Of a DNA stretch of 64,000 bases, positions 24,202 through 32,407 are shown piece after piece. The position numbers and the translations under genes were made by a program. Location: contig JAFSBV010000010.1 of NCBI GenBank assembly GCA_017437125.1, positions 1-64,000 on the forward strand, read 5' to 3'. Positions within the stretch are counted from its first letter, which is position 1. Each line of letters begins with the position of its first letter. The notes under the pieces were generated by a model that was given only the letters and a program-made list of their open reading frames with translations, searched no databases and had not been told where the DNA came from. The stretch is from Bacteroidales bacterium. Its GTDB lineage: Bacteria; Bacteroidota; Bacteroidia; Bacteroidales; UBA932.

Positions 24202-26397
24202 TTATTCTTCTGTAATGAAGCGTCCGTTCTCCCAATGTCCCTGGATAAGGACCGGTGGTGCGGTAGGATTGAAGCAATCATCAGGATAGCTTTCTGACAT
24301 TGACTTGGCCAGTGGCTGATTCTGAGTGATGGTAAGTCCGCTGTCAAAACTGAGGAATTCTTCCAATGAACTCTTGTACTGTGTAGCCTCCGTGCTTCCG
24401 GTCAGTCTCATAAGCCTGTACCATATTGCCCATCTTGAAGCAGCATTGAAGAATTGTCCGTTCTCACCGAACTGGTTTCTCATGATACTGTTGGCGGTAG
24501 GTCGGCAGTAGAAAGTATTGAACGTGTTTCCGCCGACATATACGCCCAGACCTTCTGTAGATGAATACGTCTCGACAAGATCGGACCAGTAAACATTCGA
24601 TGCTGTGGTTACTTCTGGTTCCGGAGTCAATACGCATACCTCCTTCTCTTCTGCTCCCCAATGCTTGTCAACATTTCTGAAGACACCGTAGATGTGATTG
24701 TTTTCAAGTTCTGTCCATGGAACTCCGTTGAATGATGTGTAAACATATCCACCATATTCATCGGCAAGCTTTCCGAATCCATGTCCACCTGCTTCATGAA
24801 CTGTTGTCCATCTTCGCTGGTTTGCATCCTTTTCGATTCCAAGAGCCGTGTATGCTACTGAATACGAATTCGCATAATCGTTTACGTTATCGCGAGACCA
24901 TGATAAGCTGCATGTGCCTGCATAGCATGCCACATTGGTCATAACCATGATGAGTGACTTATGTGCACGTGTAACTGCAGTGCTTTCATCACATGCAGTG
25001 CCGCCTTTGCCACCCTTTGTCTTGATTGCCTGTATTGCGTAGCTGAGGGCTGCATTATTATTACCGGTAATATTGGTAGAGTTTATCTCGAATTCTGTGC
25101 TGAATGCTGTCTTTGCAACTCCCTGGGTCGCACCGTTCTGCGGATCTGGAACTGCATCATGTTCGTCTTCCGAAACAGCCTTGATATAATATACGTTGAA
25201 GTAATCCTTCAGTGACGAGAATGGCTCCACACTGAAGAAGTCAGCATAAGCCTGCATCATGATCGCATCATAATCTCCGCTTGCACCGAAATGGTCATCT
25301 GTAGCCGAGAAACCGTCACCCATGATTATGATGTCTGTTCCATTGCCCTTTGTCGCTTCCTGCAGAACTACGACACCTTCATCAGGATTGTCAAATCCGT
25401 CGATGTTACCCGCTTCCTCCCAGGTTCCACATGTTATGGAGTTCAGCGTTCCTCCCTTTATGGTGACAGTCTTGCCGATAGTCTTGTCGCAATAATATTT
25501 TTTTCCGTCAGAGGCTGTTACGCTTACTCTGAAACGGCCTCCTTCCACCACTTCCATCGTAGCATTTGACATCATCAGATATGCTGTTACATCTGTGGTC
25601 TCGGAAAAATCCTCCAAAGTAAGTGTCATCGTAGCAGTCTTACTGTTGTCCGGGGGCACTTCTGACCAATACTCGTCAAGATGATTATGCGTATAGAACA
25701 GATTATCTATAGAACCTTTTTCATTGACATATGTAAGGTCGATTCTGACCGGAACCATTAAAGGCAGACCGCTGAGATTGAACTTCATGCAGCTCGATTC
25801 ATCCAGATTCTCTCCGCTCAGATCGATATAGCTGTTATCGAGAGAGATTGACTGGTCGATTGCTGTCAACCTGTATCTCAGAGTGTGATAATTCTTCAAA
25901 TGGCTGGTGTTGCTGTTACCGTTCTGAACCTGATTCGTATAAGAAATGTTCAGATAATCCTGTTCGCCCTGAATCCTGTCACCAGGGAAATAGAGTGTCC
26001 AGGCATTGCTCTGGTAATTTCCCGGAGCAACATCGTTAGGGTAGCTTGTACATTCAAAAACACCAATACCGGTGTCTTTGCCATCAGCAAGATTGAATAC
26101 ATATGCATTGCTCTCGTCCGCAGGAGATGGGTTAGCAATGATTTTATCCCCTTCACTCCAATATGTGAACATCACCTTCTTGCCTTCGAGAGTTCCCTCT
26201 ACATGAGACAGCTTTGTGTTGGCATCCGCTCCGTGAATACCGATCGTAAGCAAAGTCACTTCATTTGCATTTTCCTCCTGAACTGTATTGTCTTCAACTT
26301 CAGGAACTATTTCCGATTCCAGCTCAGTGCAGGAATATACAGTCATTGCGCAGATCGCTGCAATGATGTATGATAAAACAGGAAGAATACGTTTCAT
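24202..26397 (-). CDS. M64 (IgA peptidase) family metallopeptidase lipoprotein
   Basis: The 731-residue protein has a lipoprotein signal (CAMTVYSC, lipid cysteine 23). The first 330 residues or so are beta-rich and resemble fimbrillin-type (Mfa-like) domains. A peptidase M64 domain follows, with zinc motif HEAGGHGFGKLADEY (H534, E535, H539). M64 includes a Clostridium IgA protease; Bacteroidota members are surface lipoproteins whose substrates are mostly unknown. Its gene begins 11 bases after a 38-residue peptide gene and shares that promoter. The end meets the 24166-24197 terminator. Confidence 0.9.
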   Translation of the reverse strand: MKRILPVLSYIIAAICAMTVYSCTELESEIVPEVEDNTVQEENANEVTLLTIGIHGADANTKLSHVEGTLEGKKVMFTYWSEGDKIIANPSPADESNAYVFNLADGKDTGIGVFECTSYPNDVAPGNYQSNAWTLYFPGDRIQGEQDYLNISYTNQVQNGNSNTSHLKNYHTLRYRLTAIDQSISLDNSYIDLSGENLDESSCMKFNLSGLPLMVPVRIDLTYVNEKGSIDNLFYTHNHLDEYWSEVPPDNSKTATMTLTLEDFSETTDVTAYLMMSNATMEVVEGGRFRVSVTASDGKKYYCDKTIGKTVTIKGGTLNSITCGTWEEAGNIDGFDNPDEGVVVLQEATKGNGTDIIIMGDGFSATDDHFGASGDYDAIMMQAYADFFSVEPFSSLKDYFNVYYIKAVSEDEHDAVPDPQNGATQGVAKTAFSTEFEINSTNITGNNNAALSYAIQAIKTKGGKGGTACDESTAVTRAHKSLIMVMTNVACYAGTCSLSWSRDNVNDYANSYSVAYTALGIEKDANQRRWTTVHEAGGHGFGKLADEYGGYVYTSFNGVPWTELENNHIYGVFRNVDKHWGAEEKEVCVLTPEPEVTTASNVYWSDLVETYSSTEGLGVYVGGNTFNTFYCRPTANSIMRNQFGENGQFFNAASRWAIWYRLMRLTGSTEATQYKSSLEEFLSFDSGLTITQNQPLAKSMSESYPDDCFNPTAPPVLIQGHWENGRFITEE

Positions 26398-26408
26398 GGC
26401 AGTCCTGT

Positions 26409-26525
26409 TTAAAAGTCTTCTCCAGGTCTCAATAATGGAGAGTTCTGCGTGCTGACGTTGAATACCGCCTGCTCAGTCATGAGTTCAATGATCATGACTT
26501 CCGGTGTAATGTAAGAATCTTTCAT
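26409..26525 (-). CDS. 38-residue peptide, function unknown, upstream of the M64 peptidase
   Basis: The frame from ATG 26525 to TAA 26409 encodes 38 residues starting MKDSYITPEVMIIELMTEQA and ending LLRPGEDF. It looks like the many short Bacteroidota proteins that begin M-K-x-x-Y-x-x-P-x-V-x-I-I-E and often precede lipoprotein genes; their role is unknown. It has no signal peptide. A TAACTTTG box at 26564-26571 lies 38 bases before the ATG, and the M64 peptidase gene starts 11 bases after its stop. It could be a leader peptide, a small regulator or a secreted precursor processed by the peptidase; none of these is shown. Confidence 0.7.
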   Translation of the reverse strand: MKDSYITPEVMIIELMTEQAVFNVSTQNSPLLRPGEDF

Positions 26526-26563
26526 AACCGTTATGTTTTAGTGATTTGTGATAGAGATTTCCG

Positions 26564-26571
26564 CAAAGTTA
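26564..26571 (-). promoter_or_regulatory. -7 box of the 38-residue peptide/M64 operon
   Basis: The minus strand reads TAACTTTG. The box overlaps the stop codon of the upstream GH127 gene (26569-26571), so this transcript starts right at the end of GH127. No -33 TTTG is obvious. Confidence 0.6.
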
Positions 26572-28917
26572 TAAAATATTTCTCATAAGTCTGACCTCGA
26601 AGAAATGTGGAGTGCGTTCTTTCGCATCCGGTACGATCCTGACAGTCAGTACCTTTTCGCGTGCAAGGTCTTCAGGAACCGGAATTACGGCCGTTCCGGT
26701 GATGCCGGCTGCTATTCGGCCGGATTCCACATCGTTTATATATATAATGGCGTCAGCTGACTCGTTTCCGGCAAATGTGAGCATGAGACCGGAAGCTTCC
26801 TGATTGTGGTTCTTCATCTGGTAAGAGAACCATCCTCCCTTGGATGCATTCCTCCAGTGGCGTCCGTTGAAATCACCGTTTCTTGATGAGGCCATCTTTA
26901 CGAAGTGATCGCTTTCAGGCTGCTGCTCTCCGCATGTCACCTTGTCTGTTGTAGCAGCTTCCAAGGCTGCCTTTTCAGCTTCCTGGCGTGCCAGTTCTTC
27001 CTGTCTGGTTGCCCATTCCTGGTCAGAGACGATTTCCCAATATACCATATATCTGCATTCATGAAGCCTGCTGAACGGTACGAGTGTCATTTCGGCATAT
27101 CTTTCAGGTGCAAGGCCGGTAAGCCTGAATGTCAGCGGCTTGCCCTCGACCTTGCTGATGTTTGACAGAATCCTGCTCTTGTCCCCGACGATGACAGGCA
27201 TTTCGTGAAGTGGAATCTGCTTTCCGTAGGCTATATGTCCTCCACGGCTGTCATCAGCGTACATGCCGAGCTGCTCCTGCCTTCCTGTCTCTGCGGCAAG
27301 AACGACAGGGCCGTACATGAATGAATAATTGTCGGATCTGTCAGGGAGAGAAACCGCTCTGAGGCTCATAGGAAGCGATACCTCTATCCTGTCTCCCTTT
27401 GCCCATTTCCTGGATATCTTCATATAGCCGTTCTCCATCGTGCCTTCTGCTGGTCTGCCGTTTACTTTGACTCCGGCATTTCCTGATGTCCATTCCGGTA
27501 TTCTTATGCAGATGTCGAATTCTGAAGGTTTCTTAGGGCTGACGATGAGGGTCGTTCCTTCTTCTTCCGGGAAACCGTTCTTCTGTTCGATGACAGTCTT
27601 GCCCCAGTTCAGGACGGATGGAATGAAAAGGTTCACATAAAGAGCCTTGTCTCTGTCATGAGAGTAGATCATTTCACCATATCGGGCATGATTCTCCATT
27701 CCTGAACCAACGCAGCACCAGAAACTTGTCTGAGGCTGTGAATATACACGATAATGGCCGGAACGCATAGGGGTGAAATAAACGAAACCTCCCTGAACAG
27801 GGTTTACAGTTGAGAGAATATGATTGTAAAGAGCCCTTTCGTAAAAATCCATGTAGCGTGAATCCGCACTGGTCTCGAACAGCATCTTGGTGAGTCTCAG
27901 CATGTTATAGGTGTTGCATGTCTCCGGACCCTGCTCGCTTTCAAGCATGCTTGAAAAGTCATCTGCAGGATGGAAATGCTCTCTTACGCTGTTTCCTCCG
28001 ATGGTGATGCTTCTGTTTTCGACAACGGTTTTCCAGAAGAAATCCGCAGCCTTGTCCCATTCGTGGTTGCCCTCTATGTCAGCGATTCTCTTATATCCTA
28101 TCACTTTCGGAATCTGAGTGTTGGCATGCATTCCGGTCAGCCTGTCCTCACCCTTGAGAAGCGGGTCAAGCACGGCCTTGTGCGAGAATCTCTTGGCCAG
28201 TTCCAGATATCTCTTGTCACCGCTTATCGCCGCAGCATCTGCAAATACCTCGTTAAGTCCTCCATGCTCGCTTCTGAGCATGTCCTGAAGCTGTTCGTCG
28301 GTAAGGCCGGATGTAAGGTAATACATCCATTCAGTCAGATCGATGAACATCTTCTTCGCATCCTTGTTTCCTGTAACGAGATATGCATCCCTGAGTCCGG
28401 CATATATCTTATGGATATTATAGAGCGGTACCCATCTGTCATTGAGTCCGAAGGATGCCGCACGGATGTTTCCCTCGGAAATCTCCTTCCAGATCTCCTT
28501 TCCGTTCGAAACTCCGCTGAGATAGCCGTTGCCGTTCGCATCTGCACATCTTTTCAATTCTGAAATATAGTAGTCAAGCCTTCCCTTGATCTCATGATTG
28601 CCTGTAGCTGCATACATATATGTCAAGGCAGACAGATAGTGTCCTCCGATGTGGCCGTCAAGTCCCGTGTTCTCCCAGTTGGTGTAGTTCTCGGCCTTAG
28701 GTTCCAATCCGGCTTCCTTGAGATAAGGGGCGAGAAGTCTGTCCGGATCAATGCCGAGAAGGTACTGGAGATCCATGTCCTCGGCATGCTTGAATGCACT
28801 TTCTGTCAGTTTTACATCAAATGCGCTGAAACTTTCCACTTTCGCAGGAATCTGTGCGCCCGCATCCAGAGCAGCTGCCGTGAAGATGACGAGTAGGGCC
28901 TTTATTCTGATTTTCAT
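26569..28917 (-). CDS. GH127-family beta-L-arabinofuranosidase (DUF1680 type)
   Basis: The protein of 782 residues has a signal peptide (to DAGAQ), an alpha/alpha-barrel with WENTGLDGHIGGHYLSAL, GPETCNTYNMLRLTKMLFET and the cysteine pair in FWCCVGSGMEN (C401, C402), matching the catalytic cysteine region of the GH127 enzyme HypBA1. A C-terminal DUF4986-like beta region follows. It should cut beta-linked L-arabinofuranose from arabinan or arabinoxylan side chains. The start at 28917 gives the signal peptide; the open frame further upstream is only a shadow of the EamA gene. It follows the EamA gene after 38 bases and may be co-transcribed. Confidence 0.92.
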   Translation of the reverse strand: MKIRIKALLVIFTAAALDAGAQIPAKVESFSAFDVKLTESAFKHAEDMDLQYLLGIDPDRLLAPYLKEAGLEPKAENYTNWENTGLDGHIGGHYLSALTYMYAATGNHEIKGRLDYYISELKRCADANGNGYLSGVSNGKEIWKEISEGNIRAASFGLNDRWVPLYNIHKIYAGLRDAYLVTGNKDAKKMFIDLTEWMYYLTSGLTDEQLQDMLRSEHGGLNEVFADAAAISGDKRYLELAKRFSHKAVLDPLLKGEDRLTGMHANTQIPKVIGYKRIADIEGNHEWDKAADFFWKTVVENRSITIGGNSVREHFHPADDFSSMLESEQGPETCNTYNMLRLTKMLFETSADSRYMDFYERALYNHILSTVNPVQGGFVYFTPMRSGHYRVYSQPQTSFWCCVGSGMENHARYGEMIYSHDRDKALYVNLFIPSVLNWGKTVIEQKNGFPEEEGTTLIVSPKKPSEFDICIRIPEWTSGNAGVKVNGRPAEGTMENGYMKISRKWAKGDRIEVSLPMSLRAVSLPDRSDNYSFMYGPVVLAAETGRQEQLGMYADDSRGGHIAYGKQIPLHEMPVIVGDKSRILSNISKVEGKPLTFRLTGLAPERYAEMTLVPFSRLHECRYMVYWEIVSDQEWATRQEELARQEAEKAALEAATTDKVTCGEQQPESDHFVKMASSRNGDFNGRHWRNASKGGWFSYQMKNHNQEASGLMLTFAGNESADAIIYINDVESGRIAAGITGTAVIPVPEDLAREKVLTVRIVPDAKERTPHFFEVRLMRNIL

Positions 28918-28955
28918 AGTTTTGTAAAGATGTACAAAATAAATGATTTTACCAA

Positions 28956-29891
28956 TTATAGCATGAAGAACATTGCCACTCCTGTCATGCTGACCAGGAC
29001 TCCGGCAACCTCCTTGAATGTGATCTTCTGTCTGTAAATGATTGAATACGGGATGATTATCAATACCGGAGTCAATGCCATCAAGGTAGATGCGATTCCG
29101 GTTTCGGTATATCTGACAGCCATCAGGGATAATGATACTCCTATCACCGGGCCGAACAATGTGGTCAAGGCTGCATATTTCAGACCCTTGCTGTCCTTTG
29201 CGGCTTTCTTCATGTCTCCAAGCTCCTTCTGTACGGCCATGATCAGAAGAAAGCCTATGCATCCGATAATTGCCCTTATCATTGTTGATGCGAAAGGCAT
29301 CATGAGTCCTGTGATTGCCGGAGCATCTGACGGGATGGCTGCGGAATAATGATTCATTCCGATCTTGCTCAATACCAGTCCGACACCTTGTCCCAGTCCG
29401 GCTCCGATACCTAAAAGTACTCCTTTGAAAGGAATGGAGAACCTTACCTTCCTGTCTTCCTTCCTGCTTAGAATGGATAAAGCGATTCCGCTGATAGTGA
29501 CTGCCATTGCGAACCATGACTTCCATGACATCTTTTCATCCAGCATGATCCATCCTGCAATTGCCGCGATCGGAGGGGCAAGAGTCATGAAAAGCTGGCC
29601 GGTCTTGGGTCCGATGACAAGATAGGAATTATAGAGACAATAATCTCCGAACACATATCCCACAATGGCGGACAATGACAGGTATAGCCATGTATTCCAG
29701 TCTGTATGAACAGGATACGGACTGCCGGTGGTAATCCAGAGAACCGCTGCCAGAAACACGGATGCAAGCAGAAGCCTGATCACGTTTACCGTCATCGTTC
29801 CTAATCTGCCGCTGGCTTCTGAAGCATATAAAGCTGTTGCCGTACAGGATACGGCAGAAAGCAGGGCAATTATTTCTCCGGTATGTTCCAT
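28956..29891 (-). CDS. EamA/DMT-family transporter
   Basis: The 311-residue protein has ten predicted membrane helices in two EamA repeats (about 5-140 and 160-305). Segments such as GYVFGDYCLYNSYLVIGP and LTPVLIIIPYSIIYRQKITF are typical of drug/metabolite transporters. It probably exports or imports a small metabolite at the inner membrane; the substrate cannot be told. On the minus strand TAACTTCG at 29903-29910, one mismatch from a -7 box, is a possible promoter. Upstream of GH127 and divergent from GH5. Confidence 0.9.
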   Translation of the reverse strand: MEHTGEIIALLSAVSCTATALYASEASGRLGTMTVNVIRLLLASVFLAAVLWITTGSPYPVHTDWNTWLYLSLSAIVGYVFGDYCLYNSYLVIGPKTGQLFMTLAPPIAAIAGWIMLDEKMSWKSWFAMAVTISGIALSILSRKEDRKVRFSIPFKGVLLGIGAGLGQGVGLVLSKIGMNHYSAAIPSDAPAITGLMMPFASTMIRAIIGCIGFLLIMAVQKELGDMKKAAKDSKGLKYAALTTLFGPVIGVSLSLMAVRYTETGIASTLMALTPVLIIIPYSIIYRQKITFKEVAGVLVSMTGVAMFFML

Positions 29892-29918
29892 TTCTTTTTT
29901 CGCGAAGTTAAGTCATAT

Positions 29919-29951
29919 TTTGGTTATTGTCATTGATTTTGAATAAATTTG
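29919..29951 (+). promoter_or_regulatory. Promoter of the GH5 gene
   Basis: TTTG at 29919-29922, 21 bases, then TAAATTTG at 29944-29951; 21 bases before the ATG at 29973. Confidence 0.75.
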
Positions 29952-29972
29952 TACGGATTACGCGATTTTGAC

Positions 29973-31841
29973 ATGAATACCATATTCAGATATCTGTTTG
30001 CATTTCTCTTGCTGGGAGTTTCCTGTACTCAGGAAGAGCCTCAGGAAGACGATGTCATTGAAACCGTTCCTGAGTGCTCGATTCTTTTTGAAGGAGAGGA
30101 AAGGGACAATCTTTCCGTGCGCTATGAATCATGCATACTGACATTGACGGTCAGAAGTAATGTGGCATGGTCTGTCAGAGCAGAAGATTCTTCATGGATT
30201 TCTTTTTCAGTCACTCATGGAAGAGCATCAGAAGAGGGCATGGAGATCGTCATGACTGTCAGCGAGAACAATACGTCCGAGCCTCGTCAGACAGATATCG
30301 TGCTCAAGGCGGGCGAAGCGGAAAAGCGTCTGACACTCACTCAGAACTGCAATATGGCTGGTAAGCTCGAATGGGAAACATCATATGAGTTCATACAGAA
30401 TATGGGTGTGGGCTGGAATCTCGGAAACACTCTTGATGCTGACAACGGAACGGATCATGACGGTTCTGACTGGCGTTATTGGGAAACATGCTGGGGACAG
30501 CCTGAGACTACTCAGGAACTTATGAATATGATGAAGAGGGCAGGTTTCGGGGCCATACGTGTTCCAGTGACCTGGCGTCCGCATATATCTCCTGACGGAA
30601 CAGTCTCCGATGTTTGGATGAACAGGGTCAAGGAAATTGTCGATTATGTCCTGAATGCCGGAATGTACTGCATAATCAATGTTCATCATGACACCGGAGC
30701 TGATGATGATGCATGGCTTGTGGCTGATCCCGATACATATAAGGCTCAGAAGGCAAGATATGAGCATCTGTGGCGTCAGATAGCGGAGAAGTTTCGTGAT
30801 TATGACCACAGGCTCCTTTTTGAAAGCTATAATGAAATGCTGGATTCAAGGCGGTCATGGTGCTTCGCATCATTCAACGGAGGATACGATGCTGCCCTTG
30901 CCGAGGGGGCATACGATGCGATCAATTCATATGCACAGAGCTTTATAGACGTCGTGCGTTCGACTGACGGTAATAATTCCGTACGAAATCTTATAGTCAA
31001 TACCTACGGAGCATGTAACGGTGACGGAGACTGGAATCCTCATCTGCAGGATCCTTTGATATATATGGATCTGCCGGAAGATTCAGTTGAGGATCATCTT
31101 TTGTTCGAAGTACATGCATATCCTACCATAGATGACATGAATGCCATGCCTTCCGCTACAGAGAAAATGTTTGCCCGTCTCGATGAACTCCTGGCTTCGA
31201 AAGGTGCTCCGGTAATCATGGGTGAATGGGGTACATTCAGTGAAAATCCTCCGATGGAGGATATGCTGGAATTTGCTGATTGCTTCGTCAAGACTGCAAA
31301 GAAATATGGGATAGGAACATTCTACTGGATGGGTCTTTCAGATGCTCTCGACCGTATGTTGCCGGCTTTCACTCTGCCTGAACTGGCAAAGGCGATTGTA
31401 AATGCATATCATGGTGATGCTTCCGCATATTCATATCCGGTTTCAAGTGACTTTTATAAGGAATATCTGGTGACTTACGATAACCAGTGGGCGGAATTGA
31501 ATCTTGTAGGAGTGGCAATTTCTTTGGATGATTATTCCGGAGTGAGCTTTGAACTTGAGGATGTTCCGGCAAATGGAGAGCTTTCAGTCAAGGTATATGG
31601 CGAATCTGATGGAATGGAGCAGTATTCAGGGGTCAGCGAAGCTGCACCAGTCATTACTTTTGACAGGGCCGCAGTCGGTTCAAAAGCCAGAAGGATCACC
31701 TTGCAGTTCATGAAATCCGGTTCATATACGACACATATCAGGAATGTCGAACTGGTGAGGCATGACGGAACCAGGGAACCGGTTGAAAATGTTTCCGTCT
31801 TCTGGGGATGCTCGGTAGAACTGATTACCAGTCCGAAATGA
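29973..31841 (+). CDS. GH5 endo-glycanase lipoprotein with BACON domain
   Basis: The 622-residue protein has a lipoprotein signal (LLLGVSC), a BACON domain (about 45-125; SNVAWSVRAEDSSWISFSV), a GH5 barrel (about 140-480) and a C-terminal carbohydrate-binding-like beta domain. The GH5 part has MGVGWNLGNTLDA, FESYNEML with the acid/base glutamate, and IMGEWGTF with the nucleophile glutamate, as in GH5 subfamily 4 (endoglucanase, xyloglucanase or xylanase). It should sit on the outer surface and make the first cuts in beta-glucan or hemicellulose. The start at 29973 is set by the promoter and signal peptide. A GNAT gene follows after 20 bases. Confidence 0.93.
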   Translation: MNTIFRYLFAFLLLGVSCTQEEPQEDDVIETVPECSILFEGEERDNLSVRYESCILTLTVRSNVAWSVRAEDSSWISFSVTHGRASEEGMEIVMTVSENNTSEPRQTDIVLKAGEAEKRLTLTQNCNMAGKLEWETSYEFIQNMGVGWNLGNTLDADNGTDHDGSDWRYWETCWGQPETTQELMNMMKRAGFGAIRVPVTWRPHISPDGTVSDVWMNRVKEIVDYVLNAGMYCIINVHHDTGADDDAWLVADPDTYKAQKARYEHLWRQIAEKFRDYDHRLLFESYNEMLDSRRSWCFASFNGGYDAALAEGAYDAINSYAQSFIDVVRSTDGNNSVRNLIVNTYGACNGDGDWNPHLQDPLIYMDLPEDSVEDHLLFEVHAYPTIDDMNAMPSATEKMFARLDELLASKGAPVIMGEWGTFSENPPMEDMLEFADCFVKTAKKYGIGTFYWMGLSDALDRMLPAFTLPELAKAIVNAYHGDASAYSYPVSSDFYKEYLVTYDNQWAELNLVGVAISLDDYSGVSFELEDVPANGELSVKVYGESDGMEQYSGVSEAAPVITFDRAAVGSKARRITLQFMKSGSYTTHIRNVELVRHDGTREPVENVSVFWGCSVELITSPK

Positions 31842-31861
31842 TAATCGAATTCTGATTGCCT

Positions 31862-32386
31862 ATGATTGATATATCCATAAGAAAGGCTGGCGTTGAAGAT
31901 GTCAGGACAATACATGATATGGCGGAGGTCGTATTCCGTCATACATATGCTGATATACTGTCATCTGAGCAGATGGAATATATGATGGACTGGATGTATT
32001 CTCTGCCGAATCTTGAAGAGCAGCTTGCTCAAGGCCATGTCTATCATCTGGCTTTCCTTGACGGACGTCCATGCGGTTATGTTTCGGTGCAGGCGGATGG
32101 ATCTGAACCGGACGGAACTGATGTGTATCATCTTCAAAAGATTTATGTCCTGCCTTCCGAACAGGGCAAGGGTATCGGACAGATGCTTTTTGATACGGCA
32201 TTGTCTTATGTCAGGAAGCAGTCCGACGGCAGAAAGGCAAGAATCGAGCTGAATGTGAACAGAAACAATCCTTCGATCGGATTCTATATTCATAACGGTA
32301 TGAGGAAATTGCGTCAAGGCGATTTTCATATCGGCAACGGATTCTATATGAATGATTTCATAATGGGACTGGATATTGAGGCTTAA
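31862..32386 (+). CDS. GNAT-family N-acetyltransferase
   Basis: The 174-residue cytoplasmic protein has the GNAT acetyl-CoA site (HLQKIYVLPSEQGKGIGQML, the Q/R-x-x-G-x-G/A loop) and the following RIELNVNRNNPSIGFYIHNG strand-helix. It transfers an acetyl group from acetyl-CoA to an amine of a protein or small molecule; the substrate is unknown. It lies between GH5 and GH115 on the same strand with short gaps (20 and 21 bases), so it is probably in the same operon. The ATG at 31862 is preferred to a TTG six bases upstream. Confidence 0.92.
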   Translation: MIDISIRKAGVEDVRTIHDMAEVVFRHTYADILSSEQMEYMMDWMYSLPNLEEQLAQGHVYHLAFLDGRPCGYVSVQADGSEPDGTDVYHLQKIYVLPSEQGKGIGQMLFDTALSYVRKQSDGRKARIELNVNRNNPSIGFYIHNGMRKLRQGDFHIGNGFYMNDFIMGLDIEA

Positions 32387-32407
32387 TGATAAGATACTAA
32401 AACTAAT

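Noticed and set aside
28918..29526. Long upstream extension of the GH127 reading frame
   Set aside because: It has low-complexity basic residues, lies within the EamA coding region in another frame of the same strand, and the signal peptide starts at 28917.
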